From NCBI RefSeq assembly GCF_008923185.1, contig NZ_WBMT01000015.1, forward strand, positions 124,001 to 188,000: a DNA stretch of 64,000 bases, given 5' to 3'. The first letter of the stretch is position 1. Every line of letters begins with the position of its first letter. The notes under the pieces were generated by a model. The model was not told the DNA's origin. It ran no database searches and saw only the letters and a program-made list of their open reading frames with translations. Source of the DNA: Actinomadura rudentiformis (GTDB lineage: Bacteria > Actinomycetota > Actinomycetes > Streptosporangiales > Streptosporangiaceae). This document shows positions 1 through 7,266 of this stretch, piece after piece. A program made the position numbers and the translations under genes.

Positions 1-87
1 GGTCATGGACGGGTAGCGGAGCAGGCGCTTGAGCTGGCGCCGGACCATGGTGGAGTTGTCGCGCATGGCGAGGGTGAGGGTGCTCAT
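1..87 (-). CDS. ABC-2 type drug exporter permease, N-terminal fragment
   Basis: The minus strand from 87 encodes the first 29 residues (MSTLTLAMRDNSTMVRRQLK and onward) of a protein that runs off the left edge. The ATG overlaps the TGA of the upstream ATPase gene as ATGA (positions 87-84), the usual sign of translational coupling in DrrA/DrrB exporter pairs. A cytosolic basic N-terminus just before the first membrane segment fits a DrrB/ABC-2 permease. The membrane segments lie outside the window, so the family is inferred mainly from context. Confidence 0.7.
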   Translation of the reverse strand, partial: MSTLTLAMRDNSTMVRRQLKRLLRYPSMT

Positions 88-1043
88 CGGGTGATCTCCT
101 GCTTCTGGCCGGTGAGGGTGAGGAAGACGTCGTCGAGGTCGGGGGTGTGCACGCTGAGGTGGGCCGGTTCGATGCCCGCCGCGTCCAGCTGGGTGAGCAG
201 TTCGCGCAGCGACGCGACATCGCCGTCAGAGGGGACCTGCAGGGTGAGCCGGTCGTCGTCGGAGGGGTCCACGAAGCCCCGGCCGAGCACGCCGAGCGCG
301 TTCTTGAGCGCGTTGTCGTCGGCGAACCGCAGTGACACGTGACCGCCGGGGATGAGGCGCTTGAGCTCGTCGGCGGTGCCTTCGGCGATCAGCCGTCCGT
401 GGTCGAGGAGGGCGATGCGGTCGGCGAGCTGGTCGGCTTCCTCCAGATATTGGGTGGTGAGGAAAATGGTGACGCCGCTGGCGACCAGTTCACGGACGAT
501 CTGCCACATGGAGCGGCGGCTGCGCGGGTCGAGCCCGGTGGTGGGCTCGTCCAGGAAGATCAGGCGGGGGTCGCCGACCAGGGTCATCGCCAGGTCGAGG
601 CGGCGTTGCATGCCGCCGGAGTAGGTTCCGGCCGGTTTGCGGGCCGCGTCGACCAGGTCGAAGCGCTCCAGCAGTTCGGCGGCCTTGCGCTTGCCGTCCT
701 TGCGGGACAGGTGCTTGAGGTCGGCCATGAGGAGCAGGTTCTCCTCGCCGGTGAGCAGCTTGTCGACGGCTGAGTACTGGCCGGTGACACCGATCGCGCC
801 GCGCACGTCGTCGGGTTGGCGAGCCAGGTCGTGGCCGGCGACCTGGACGGTGCCGCCGTCGGCGCCGATCAGGGTGGACAGGATCTGGACGGTGGTGGTC
901 TTGCCGGCGCCGTTCGGGCCGAGCAGGGAGAAGATCGTTCCTTCGGGGACGGCCAGGTCGACGCCGTCGAGCACGACCTTTTCGCCGTTCTTGTCGCGGT
1001 AGGACTTGCGCAGCCCGGTCGCTGCGATGGCCAGGTTCGTCAT
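84..1043 (-). CDS. Daunorubicin-resistance-type ABC transporter ATP-binding protein
   Basis: A 319-residue ATPase that would power the adjacent membrane permease as a drug or lipid exporter. Walker A is GPNGAGKTT (residues 42-50), the ABC signature is YSGGMQRR, and Walker B with the following loop is LIFLDEPTTGLDP. The C-terminal ~80 residues form the extension typical of the DrrA/CcmA group (LDDVFLTLTG near the end). It lies 26 bp downstream of a DUF4097 gene and overlaps the permease start, so the three form one operon read leftward. A DrrA-type substrate cannot be deduced from sequence; no antibiotic biosynthesis genes are nearby. Confidence 0.92.
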   Translation of the reverse strand: MTNLAIAATGLRKSYRDKNGEKVVLDGVDLAVPEGTIFSLLGPNGAGKTTTVQILSTLIGADGGTVQVAGHDLARQPDDVRGAIGVTGQYSAVDKLLTGEENLLLMADLKHLSRKDGKRKAAELLERFDLVDAARKPAGTYSGGMQRRLDLAMTLVGDPRLIFLDEPTTGLDPRSRRSMWQIVRELVASGVTIFLTTQYLEEADQLADRIALLDHGRLIAEGTADELKRLIPGGHVSLRFADDNALKNALGVLGRGFVDPSDDDRLTLQVPSDGDVASLRELLTQLDAAGIEPAHLSVHTPDLDDVFLTLTGQKQEITR

Positions 1044-1069
1044 GATGGGTGCTCCTTAGAGACTGCGGG

Positions 1070-1735
1070 TCACAGGCTGCGGGCGGTGATGTCGCCGTAG
1101 GCGGTGGTGGCGTGGATGGTGAGCCCGGCGGCACCGTCGTTCTTGAGGCCGTTCTCGATGCGGCCGTAGCTGGTGCCGGCGTCCAGCGAGGCCGAGACTC
1201 CCGGCGCCGCGGAGACCTCGATGTCGCCCATGTCCGTGCGCAGGACGACCTGGCCGCGTACGGCCTCGGCGACGCGGATGTCACCCTTGCTGGTGCTGAT
1301 CTCCCCGGGGCCGGCGAGGCGGCCGACCTCGACGTCACCGGCGACGGCGGTGATGCGGGCGCTCGCGGCCTCGTCGACCTTGATCTGGTCGTACGCGCCT
1401 TCGAAGGTCACATCGCCCAGCCGTCCCACGGCCCGGAACTCGGTGGCGGCGGCCTTGGCCTCCACTCGTGAACCGGCGGGCAGCTGGATCATCACCTCGA
1501 TGGACCCGGATGGGCCGAGGATCTGGTTCTTCTTGTGCGTGGCCTGGATCCGCAGGACGCCGTCGGCATATTCGACCGTGGTCTGCTCGGCCAACTTCAC
1601 GTCGCGGCCCTTGGAGGGGTTCGCGGGCCGGACCTCGACCGCGGTGTCGGTGCGGTCGGCGGCGACGACCTGGACGCGTCCGGCGGGGATGTCCAGGACG
1701 GCGGCGATCGGGGCGGGGGTGTCGAACGTCTGCAT
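1070..1735 (-). CDS. DUF4097-family beta-strand repeat protein, copy 1
   Basis: A 221-residue protein without signal peptide or membrane segment, dominated by repeated short beta strands with alternating G-D-I/V and S-x-G motifs (GDVTFEG, GDVEVGRL, GDIRVAE, GDIEVSA, GDITARSL), the pattern of DUF4097 putative beta-helix proteins. It opens the operon with the DrrA-like ATPase and permease. It is a close paralogue of the gene at 4040-4705, identical at most positions and of equal length. DUF4097 proteins often neighbour regulators and exporters, but no biochemical role is established. Confidence 0.88.
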   Translation of the reverse strand: MQTFDTPAPIAAVLDIPAGRVQVVAADRTDTAVEVRPANPSKGRDVKLAEQTTVEYADGVLRIQATHKKNQILGPSGSIEVMIQLPAGSRVEAKAAATEFRAVGRLGDVTFEGAYDQIKVDEAASARITAVAGDVEVGRLAGPGEISTSKGDIRVAEAVRGQVVLRTDMGDIEVSAAPGVSASLDAGTSYGRIENGLKNDGAAGLTIHATTAYGDITARSL

Positions 1736-1853
1736 CGTTCTCTCCTTGCAGGCTCGTTGTTTCTGATGTTGGAAACGCTACGTTGCCTTCAAGGATCTCG
1801 CAACGAGATCTTTGCATCCAAACAATATTTACGCAGGTCAAAGCAGTATAATC

Positions 1854-1905
1854 ATTGCAACAACCATGGAGATTAACGCAACAACACTCATCTGATTGTT
1901 GCAAT
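1854..1905. promoter_or_regulatory. Inverted-repeat regulatory region upstream of DUF4097 copy 1
   Basis: A perfect 10-bp inverted repeat, ATTGCAACAA at 1854-1863 and TTGTTGCAAT at 1896-1905, with further GCAAC motifs between. Together with 1747-1823 it matches the region upstream of copy 2 (4717-4892), including the distal block ending GGTGAACGCT. The parallel position next to the HTH-MarR fusion gene at copy 2 suggests that regulator binds here as well; this is inference. Confidence 0.5.
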
Positions 1906-1948
1906 GGATTGAGGGTGAACGCTAAGCCGACCGGTGAGCGGAATGGAC

Positions 1949-2030
1949 CGGCACGTGCCGTGCCGTTTCCAAACGCGATCAGTGTGGACGAAGTCGGGGC
2001 CCGTCGTCAACACGGCACGTGCCGTGCCGT
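1949..2030. promoter_or_regulatory. Two TetR-type operator copies
   Basis: The 18-mer CGGCACGTGCCGTGCCGT occurs exactly twice, at 1949-1966 and 2013-2030, 64 bp apart (about six helical turns). The second lies 11 bp before the TetR ATG and contains the perfect palindrome ACGGCACGTGCCGT (2012-2025). This arrangement suggests autoregulation, and possibly control of the divergent DUF4097-exporter operon starting at 1735. Confidence 0.65.
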
Positions 2031-2041
2031 AAAGTGGCGGC

Positions 2042-2626
2042 ATGGTTGACAACCAAAGCGCCCGAGTCGCCGACAAGACCGAGGCCATCATGCGCACCAC
2101 GATCGAGCTGGCCCAGGAGATCGGCTACGCCAAGCTCAGCATCGAGGCGGTCGCCGCCCGTGCCGGCGTCGGCAAGCACACGATCTACCGCCGCTGGTCC
2201 TCCAAGGGCGCCCTGTTCCTCGACTCGGTGCTGTCGCTGAACGTCTCACTCGACTACCCGGACACCGGCGACATCCTGGCCGACCTGCGCGAGCAGACCT
2301 ACACGGCCGTCGATCTGCTGGGCCGGCCGCCGTTGGGTCCTCTGTTCCAGGCCCTCGTGGGCGAGGCCCAGCGCAATTCCAAGGTCGCTGCCGCACTCAA
2401 CGAGCGCTTCATCACCCCTCAGGCGGAGAAGAGCGTCGCCCGGCTCAAGAAGGCCCGCGACGAGGGGCAACTGTCACCCGAGTTCGACCTGGACCTGGCC
2501 ATGTCGATCCTTTCGGGGCCCCTGTACTTCCAGTTCCTGATCACGCAAGAGCCGCTGACGCACGAGTACGTGGACCGCGTGTTCGAAGCCCTCTTCGCTG
2601 GAATGAGGCCAAGGCATCACGAATAG
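2042..2626 (+). CDS. TetR/AcrR family transcriptional regulator
   Basis: A 194-residue one-component repressor. The N-terminal DNA-binding domain shows the TetR pattern (helix 2-3 region SIEAVAARAGVGKHTIYRRW, residues ~34-53, followed by KGALFLDSV). The C-terminal domain resembles the TetR_C_11 ligand-binding type. Start ATG 2042 gives a complete HTH. Two identical operators lie upstream and the gene is divergent from the DUF4097-ABC exporter operon, so it probably represses the exporter and itself. The ligand is unknown. Confidence 0.92.
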   Translation: MVDNQSARVADKTEAIMRTTIELAQEIGYAKLSIEAVAARAGVGKHTIYRRWSSKGALFLDSVLSLNVSLDYPDTGDILADLREQTYTAVDLLGRPPLGPLFQALVGEAQRNSKVAAALNERFITPQAEKSVARLKKARDEGQLSPEFDLDLAMSILSGPLYFQFLITQEPLTHEYVDRVFEALFAGMRPRHHE

Positions 2627-2813
2627 GGGCTTGGCCAAGTCGGCCTCGCCGAGGTGCAGCGCCCGAGCACCCGAGCTACCGCCTGACCGGTACGGAGCGG
2701 ATGGCCCCGCCCGGCCACGATGATGTCGTGCTGGGTGACGTCCTGCTGAGGCGTCAACCGCCACCTGGGCTTCCGCCTGCACCCACGGATGCCTTCTCGA
2801 CCTCACCGGGCGC

Positions 2814-3392
2814 TCAAGCTGAGGTGACCACACACCAGGGGACGACATCGTCCCTGCGCTCGGAGAGCGAGTTCACGACCTGGGGCGCCGAGCCCGTGGA
2901 GTCCTCCGGGGTAGGCGCGAGTTTCCAGTCGCCGTCCCACTTCACGGTCGTGGTCCGGGCTGTGCGGGCGCCGCGCGCGGGGTCCCGCGACACCGTTTCG
3001 ACCACCGCGGTCTGGGGCGTGTAGGAAACGATCCGAAACCCTGCGATCTGCGCCGCCTCCCCGTCCGATGGCACCTGACGGGAGGCCCGCACCCGCGCAT
3101 AGGCCGCCTTGCCCTCGCCCGCCACGACCTGCTGCTCCAGGATCTTTTGCCACCGTGTCGACCGGTCGAGCCGCACGCTGATCTGCACCGCGGCGATCAG
3201 GGCCCCGCGCGGCGTGTGCGCGTAGCAGCGCGCAATGTCGCCCTGGATGTCCAGTGGTCCGACCGCCGGCGAGAACGGCACCGCAACGCCCCTGAAGCGC
3301 TCCCACCACACCTGCCTCGGCGCCGTCCGGGGAACGTCCGGGTGACTGTTGTCGGGACTACACACCTTTGCCCTCGCCGAACTCGCGGCCAA
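2814..3392 (-). CDS. Putative lipoprotein of unknown function, 5' end apparently frame-disrupted
   Basis: From TTG 3392 the gene encodes 192 residues resembling secreted actinobacterial proteins of unknown function (GDIARCYAHTPRGALIAAVQ, WDGDWKL). The same frame stays open upstream to 3503 and encodes a convincing lipoprotein signal, FKRACLPVLVVVLGVAGCS (lipobox VAGC), but has no ATG, GTG or TTG there. An in-frame TGA lies just beyond a run of six C on the minus strand (3498-3503). With one base fewer in the run, GTG 3507 would read straight into the signal peptide. Either a sequencing indel, a real frameshift or a rare start codon is involved. The mature part looks intact. Confidence 0.6.
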   Translation of the reverse strand: MAASSARAKVCSPDNSHPDVPRTAPRQVWWERFRGVAVPFSPAVGPLDIQGDIARCYAHTPRGALIAAVQISVRLDRSTRWQKILEQQVVAGEGKAAYARVRASRQVPSDGEAAQIAGFRIVSYTPQTAVVETVSRDPARGARTARTTTVKWDGDWKLAPTPEDSTGSAPQVVNSLSERRDDVVPWCVVTSA

Positions 3393-3543
3393 GGGCGCGG
3401 ACTTCGCGGTGGCCGCGGTCTTCCTCCGGCCCTCCCCTGAACAACCGGCGACGCCCAGGACGACAACGAGGACCGGCAGACACGCTCTCTTGAATATGGG
3501 GGGTCACTTCGCACGGCGGATCTGACCGAAGGAACCTGACATG

Positions 3544-3981
3544 CTAGGCCCTCTTGATCACGCGGCCCTGCCCCGCACGGCGTTTGCAGGCACGCAAGTC
3601 CGGCGTTCTGAGTGCCAGGCGTGAGATGGCCGCGAGGGCTGAGGAAGAGAGTGTCAGCCGGGCGTGGGCCGTTCGATGGTAGTCACTGTGGGGGTCTGAA
3701 GAGCTGGCGCGGTTGGTGATTTTCAGCACGCGGCGCAGGCTGGTGCGTGCGCCGGTGGTGCTCATCGAGGCTTGGCGGCGACGGAGTGAGCGGTAGGTCG
3801 CGAGGGCGATGCGCTCCCAAGGGATCAGCCAGGCGATGGCGACCAGGGCGGCGATCAGCTCGGTGTGGACCAGGGCGTCGAGGAGTTCCTGGGCGGTGAT
3901 CGTGTTGAGGCCGATGTTCCCCAGGCGGGCGGCAAGGCGGACGGGGGTGAGCTGCCAGAGCGCGAGGAGTGCTTCCTGCAT
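3544..3981 (-). CDS. Hypothetical protein with one hydrophobic segment, possibly a remnant
   Basis: A 145-residue reading frame with one likely membrane segment (about residues 43-58, LIAALVAIAWLIPW) followed by a basic stretch (RSLRRR). The C-terminal half is arginine- and serine-rich and looks unstructured. The N-terminal part faintly recalls membrane-anchored N-termini of actinobacterial BTAD/LysM proteins, without the rest of such a protein. It lies between the lipoprotein gene and DUF4097 copy 2, in a stretch where segments have been duplicated. No function can be assigned, and it may be a degenerate gene. Confidence 0.35.
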   Translation of the reverse strand: MQEALLALWQLTPVRLAARLGNIGLNTITAQELLDALVHTELIAALVAIAWLIPWERIALATYRSLRRRQASMSTTGARTSLRRVLKITNRASSSDPHSDYHRTAHARLTLSSSALAAISRLALRTPDLRACKRRAGQGRVIKRA

Positions 3982-4039
3982 TGCGGCCCACCACCCTTCC
4001 TGTCTGTCCGCCGTGATTGGTCATGAATGAGGTGCTCGG

Positions 4040-4705
4040 TCAGAGGCTGCGGGCGACGATGTCGCCGTAGGCCGTGGTGGCGTGGATGTTCAGGTCGGCG
4101 GCGCCGTCGTTCTTGAGGGCGTTGTCGATGCGGCCGTAGGACGTGCCGGCGTCCAGGGATGCCGAGACGCCGCGGGCGGCGCCGACTGACACATCGCCGG
4201 CCTGGGTGCGCAGCACGACCGTGCCGCGTACGGCCTCGGTGATGCGGATGTCGCCCTTTGTGGTGCTGACGTCCGCGGGACCGTTGAGCCGGCCGACCTC
4301 CACGTCACCGGCATCGGTGGTGAGGTGGACGCTCGCGGCCTCATCCAGCTTGATCGAGCCGTGTGAGCCCTCGAAGGCGACCTCGCCGAACCGTCCGACG
4401 CCCCGGAAGTCGGCGCTGGCCGCCTTCGCCTCGACCCGGGAACCGGCGGGCAGCTGAACCGTCACCTCGATCGATCCGGACGGGCCGAGGATCTGGTTCT
4501 TCTTGTTCGCCGTGGCCTCGATCCGCAGGACGCCGTCGGCGTAGTCGACCGTGGTCTGCTCGGCCAGCTTCACGTCGCGGCCCTTGGAGGCGTTGGCGGG
4601 CCGGACCTCGACCGCGGTGTCGGTGCGGTCGGCGGCGATGAACTGCACGCGTCCGGCGGGGATGTCCAGGACGGCGGCGATCGGGGCGGGGGTGTCGAAC
4701 TTCAT
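4040..4705 (-). CDS. DUF4097-family beta-strand repeat protein, copy 2
   Basis: A 221-residue paralogue of the gene at 1070-1735, sharing long identical blocks (FDTPAPIAAVLDIPAGRVQ, then AADRTDTAVEVRPAN) and the same ending, ARSL. ATG 4705 was chosen over a longer upstream frame because it aligns with copy 1 and leaves a normal 230-bp divergent promoter region to the regulator at 4936. Unlike copy 1, no exporter follows. Homology between the copies runs from the stop codons through about 187 bp of upstream DNA, so promoter and gene were duplicated together. Confidence 0.87.
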   Translation of the reverse strand: MKFDTPAPIAAVLDIPAGRVQFIAADRTDTAVEVRPANASKGRDVKLAEQTTVDYADGVLRIEATANKKNQILGPSGSIEVTVQLPAGSRVEAKAASADFRGVGRFGEVAFEGSHGSIKLDEAASVHLTTDAGDVEVGRLNGPADVSTTKGDIRITEAVRGTVVLRTQAGDVSVGAARGVSASLDAGTSYGRIDNALKNDGAADLNIHATTAYGDIVARSL

Positions 4706-4845
4706 TGCGTTCTCCTTGCGGCTCGTCGTTTCGGATGTTGGAAAAGCTACGTTGCCTTCATGGATCACGCAACGAGATCTTTGCATACAGATGATGTTTC
4801 TGCTGGTGAAGGTCGGTAAATCGTTGCAGTGGTCTTGAGGGTAAA

Positions 4846-4871
4846 GCAACAGAGATTCCTCTCTCTGTTGC
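4846..4871. promoter_or_regulatory. Inverted-repeat operator between DUF4097 copy 2 and its divergent regulator
   Basis: GCAACAGAGA (4846-4855) and TCTCTGTTGC (4862-4871) form a perfect 10-bp inverted repeat with a 6-bp spacer, in the 230-bp region between divergent starts 4705 and 4936. A GTTGCAATG motif and the block ending GGTGAACGCT follow, as upstream of copy 1. It probably binds the HTH-MarR fusion protein encoded at 4936. Confidence 0.55.
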
Positions 4872-4935
4872 AATGAATTGAAGGTGAACGCTATCGTGGA
4901 GGTGCCAAGGCTCAAGGAGCACCAAGGAGATCGCG

Positions 4936-5691
4936 ATGCCGGGAGGCAGGCTCACCCAGCAGGACCGCCAGCAGATCGCGCTGGGCTTGGCCGACGGCCT
5001 GGCCTACGCCGAGATCGCCAGGCGTCTCGACCGTCCTACCTCCACGATCACGCGTGAGGTGATGCGCAACGGTGGCCCCACTGCCTACCGTGCCGACCTG
5101 GCCCACCGCGCCACCGAACGCCGCGCCCACCGGCGCCGCCAGGGCACACCCCGAGAGCAAGCCGCAATCCCGCAAGCCCACGGACGCGATCCCGAGGCCG
5201 TGCGGGAGTACGAGGAGACGTTCACCACCGTCCTCATGCAGTCGGGGCTGCCCAAGATGATGGCCCGGGTGATGGGCTGTCTCTACACCACCGACTCAGG
5301 CAGCCTCACCGCGTCCGAACTCGCCCAGCGCCTCCAGGTCAGCCCGGCGTCCGTCTCCAAGGCGATCGCGTTCCTGGAGGGCCTGGATCTCGTCCGCCGG
5401 GAACGTGACGAACGCCGCCGCGAGCGCTACGTCGTCGACGACGACCTCTGGTACCAGTCGATGATCCGCAGCGCCCGGGACAACGCCCAGTTCGTCGAGA
5501 CCGCACGGCAGGGTGTGGCCGTCCTCGGTCCCGGCACCCCGGCCGCCACCCGCCTGGAGAACACCGCCCGCTTCCTGGACTTCGTCACCGAAAGCCTCAC
5601 CCGCGCTGCCGAACAGGCCCGCGAGGTCCTCCACACCAAAGCCGAACCGACCTCGGGCGACTCTGCCAAGACAGGTTCAGCCCGCGAATAG
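4936..5691 (+). CDS. Transcriptional regulator: IS30-like HTH_38 domain fused to MarR/GbsR-type domain
   Basis: A 251-residue protein with an excellent ribosome-binding site (AAGGAG, 4924-4929). Residues ~5-40 (LTQQDRQQIALGLADGL, AEIARRLDRPTSTITREV) form the helix-turn-helix seen at the N-terminus of IS30 transposases. Residues ~90-170 are a second winged HTH of MarR/GbsR type (LTASELAQRLQVSPASVSKA, then LVRRERDERRRERYVVDD). No DDE catalytic domain is present, so this is a regulator and not a transposase. It is divergent from DUF4097 copy 2. Two DNA-binding modules in one chain could explain the paired GTTGC-type inverted repeats at both DUF4097 loci. Confidence 0.85.
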   Translation: MPGGRLTQQDRQQIALGLADGLAYAEIARRLDRPTSTITREVMRNGGPTAYRADLAHRATERRAHRRRQGTPREQAAIPQAHGRDPEAVREYEETFTTVLMQSGLPKMMARVMGCLYTTDSGSLTASELAQRLQVSPASVSKAIAFLEGLDLVRRERDERRRERYVVDDDLWYQSMIRSARDNAQFVETARQGVAVLGPGTPAATRLENTARFLDFVTESLTRAAEQAREVLHTKAEPTSGDSAKTGSARE

Positions 5692-5969
5692 TCAGGCCTG
5701 TTTCTGCTGCTTCTTGAGCGCCGAGGCCATGGTGTCGAATCGCTGCGGCGACATCGTCGGCAGGTGCCGAGGGATGATGCTCGGGCCAACCCCTCAGGGC
5801 AGGCTTGGCAAGGCTGCCCAGCCCAAATGACTTGCGAGATCGAAGCGCACCAGGGACCCGTGCGTACTCCATGGGCCCCGTCCCCGGCCGTGTTCCTTCG
5901 CACGTTCGTCGGCTGCTCGGAACGAGGCGTCGCCAGGCTCGGGCCAGTAGCCAACCCGCGCATGGGCAG

Positions 5970-6125
5970 ATGAAGGTCAGCAAGGGAAAGACCCACAGCG
6001 GCTGTAAGAACAGGGGATACCGGTCGCTCAAGAACCTCAAGCTCAAGACCGGCAGCGCCTGCGTTCACCTCTACGTCAGCGGCCGCCAGATCGCCAAGCA
6101 GTGCCACCAAATCAGCAAACGATGA
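5970..6125 (+). CDS. Small basic protein of unknown function (51 aa), possibly a fragment
   Basis: From ATG 5970 the frame encodes a 51-residue lysine-rich peptide with three cysteines (GCKNRGYRSL, SACVHLYVSG, KQCHQISKR). Third codon positions are overwhelmingly G or C, as in real genes here, whereas the frame upstream of 5970 loses this bias. A strong terminator hairpin starts 18 bp after the stop. No ribosome-binding site or signal peptide is evident, so it may be the 3' remnant of a secreted protein gene. The remainder of 5692-5969 shows no gene. Confidence 0.42.
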   Translation: MKVSKGKTHSGCKNRGYRSLKNLKLKTGSACVHLYVSGRQIAKQCHQISKR

Positions 6126-6143
6126 CCTGAGTGCGGCACTTCC

Positions 6144-6174
6144 GGGGCCGCAGACCAGTACGGTCTGCGGCCCC
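6144..6174. terminator. Bidirectional hairpin terminator
   Basis: GGGGCCGCAGACC (6144-6156) pairs perfectly with GGTCTGCGGCCCC (6162-6174) around a 5-nt loop, between the convergent small gene (ends 6125) and the DinB-like gene (ends 6184). Confidence 0.8.
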
Positions 6175-6183
6175 TCATCGTGG

Positions 6184-6657
6184 TCAGGAGGTGAGGTCGC
6201 CCACGGCGTCGGCGTAGTACGCGGACTCGGTCAGGTGGAAGGCGATCTGGCGGAACGTCCAACCGTCACCGGGCGAGCGGTCGAGCTGGTCGGGAGACAG
6301 GGCGTCCAAGCGGACCGTCCAGATCTGCGCGAGCCGGGTGAGGCGGCTGCGTGCCTCGTCCAGGTCCTTCTGCGTGAACGGGGCCAGGTCCGCAGCGTCG
6401 GTGAACGACGACGCGTGCCAGTGGTCGGGGATCGGCCCGACTCCGGCCAGGCGTGCCTCGACCTCGGCCAAGTGGTCCACCAGGTGGTCGGCCACGCGGC
6501 GGATCGCCTTGTGCGGGGTGTAGATCCGGTCGTCGATCGGGCAGGGTGTGCCGTCCCAGGCGGTCCAGGTGGCCGCGAGCTCCAGGACGTGATCGACCAT
6601 CTCGTTGACGACCTGGGACGGCGGCCGGTCGTCGGTGGCCGGTGTTTCGTCTGCCAT
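6184..6657 (-). CDS. DinB-like four-helix-bundle protein
   Basis: A 157-residue cytosolic protein of the DinB/mycothiol-dependent maleylpyruvate isomerase-like fold. The C-terminal WTFRQIAFHLTES segment matches the conserved third metal-binding helix of this superfamily, and DHLVDHLAEVEARL supplies earlier histidines. Members in actinomycetes are thiol-dependent (mycothiol) enzymes or detoxification proteins; the substrate here is unknown. It is monocistronic, with the terminator at 6144-6174 downstream. Confidence 0.75.
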   Translation of the reverse strand: MADETPATDDRPPSQVVNEMVDHVLELAATWTAWDGTPCPIDDRIYTPHKAIRRVADHLVDHLAEVEARLAGVGPIPDHWHASSFTDAADLAPFTQKDLDEARSRLTRLAQIWTVRLDALSPDQLDRSPGDGWTFRQIAFHLTESAYYADAVGDLTS

Positions 6658-6974
6658 GGCCAGACGCTAGGCCGCCGAAATCTCGACGCATGTCGAAGTG
6701 TGTCCGCCGAGGGGTATCGCCGTGCCACGCGGCGGTTTCTGTCATGGAGGTGAGCGTCGCCGCCGCCCCTCGGCGAGCGACCGCACCCGATGTACAGCCA
6801 GATTTACAACTGAAGGTCCGACGAAGAGCCGCGCAAATGACCAGGGGCAACTTCAAGCGATGCACCGGACCGGTGACGTGCCCGCCTCTGCCCGCCGGGT
6901 GAATGTATCGCTGGGATGGTCGCGTGTCCGTTTCCGACAAGACGGAACCTGGGCCGGGCTGGTCTTGTGGAGTC
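6658..6974. other. Intergenic region without recognised gene
   Basis: About 317 bp between the divergent DinB-like gene and the helix-hairpin-helix gene, presumably holding both promoters. No clear repeat, hairpin or conserved motif was seen. Confidence 0.5.
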
Positions 6975-7250
6975 ATGAGTACTGAACGAGATGACCTGGT
7001 GACATTGGCGAACGTCGGTCCGGCCATTGCGCGCAAGTTCGGGCGGATCGGGATTACGCGGGTCGGTCAGCTGGCGGGGCGGGACGCGTTCGAGGTGTTC
7101 GAGGAGATGTGTGCGGCGGACGGCGTGCGGCATGATCCGTGTCTGCTCGACACGGTGATGTCGGCCGTGGACCAGGCAGACGGGCTGCCTGGCCGGCCCT
7201 GGTGGGAGTACACCGGGGAACGCAAGCGCATCCTCGCCGGGAGCCGCTGA
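6975..7250 (+). CDS. Helix-hairpin-helix (Cdd1/mitomycin-resistance McrB-like) protein
   Basis: A 91-residue protein whose N-terminal LVTLANVGPAIARKFGRIGI resembles a helix-hairpin-helix motif, as in the pathogenicity-locus Cdd1 family. PWWEYTGERK near the C-terminus is also characteristic of that family. HhH motifs contact DNA non-specifically; the cellular role is not established. The TetR gene starts 16 bp downstream, so the two may be co-transcribed. Confidence 0.75.
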   Translation: MSTERDDLVTLANVGPAIARKFGRIGITRVGQLAGRDAFEVFEEMCAADGVRHDPCLLDTVMSAVDQADGLPGRPWWEYTGERKRILAGSR

Positions 7251-7266
7251 CTTCTAGCATGGCCGC

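Noticed and set aside
1..2626. Resistance exporter of an antibiotic gene cluster
   Set aside because: No polyketide, peptide, terpene or glycosylation biosynthesis genes are within reach; DrrA-like exporters are common outside clusters.
4936..5060. IS30-like transposase
   Set aside because: Only the N-terminal HTH is shared; the rest is a MarR/GbsR-type domain, with no DDE residues and no terminal inverted repeats.
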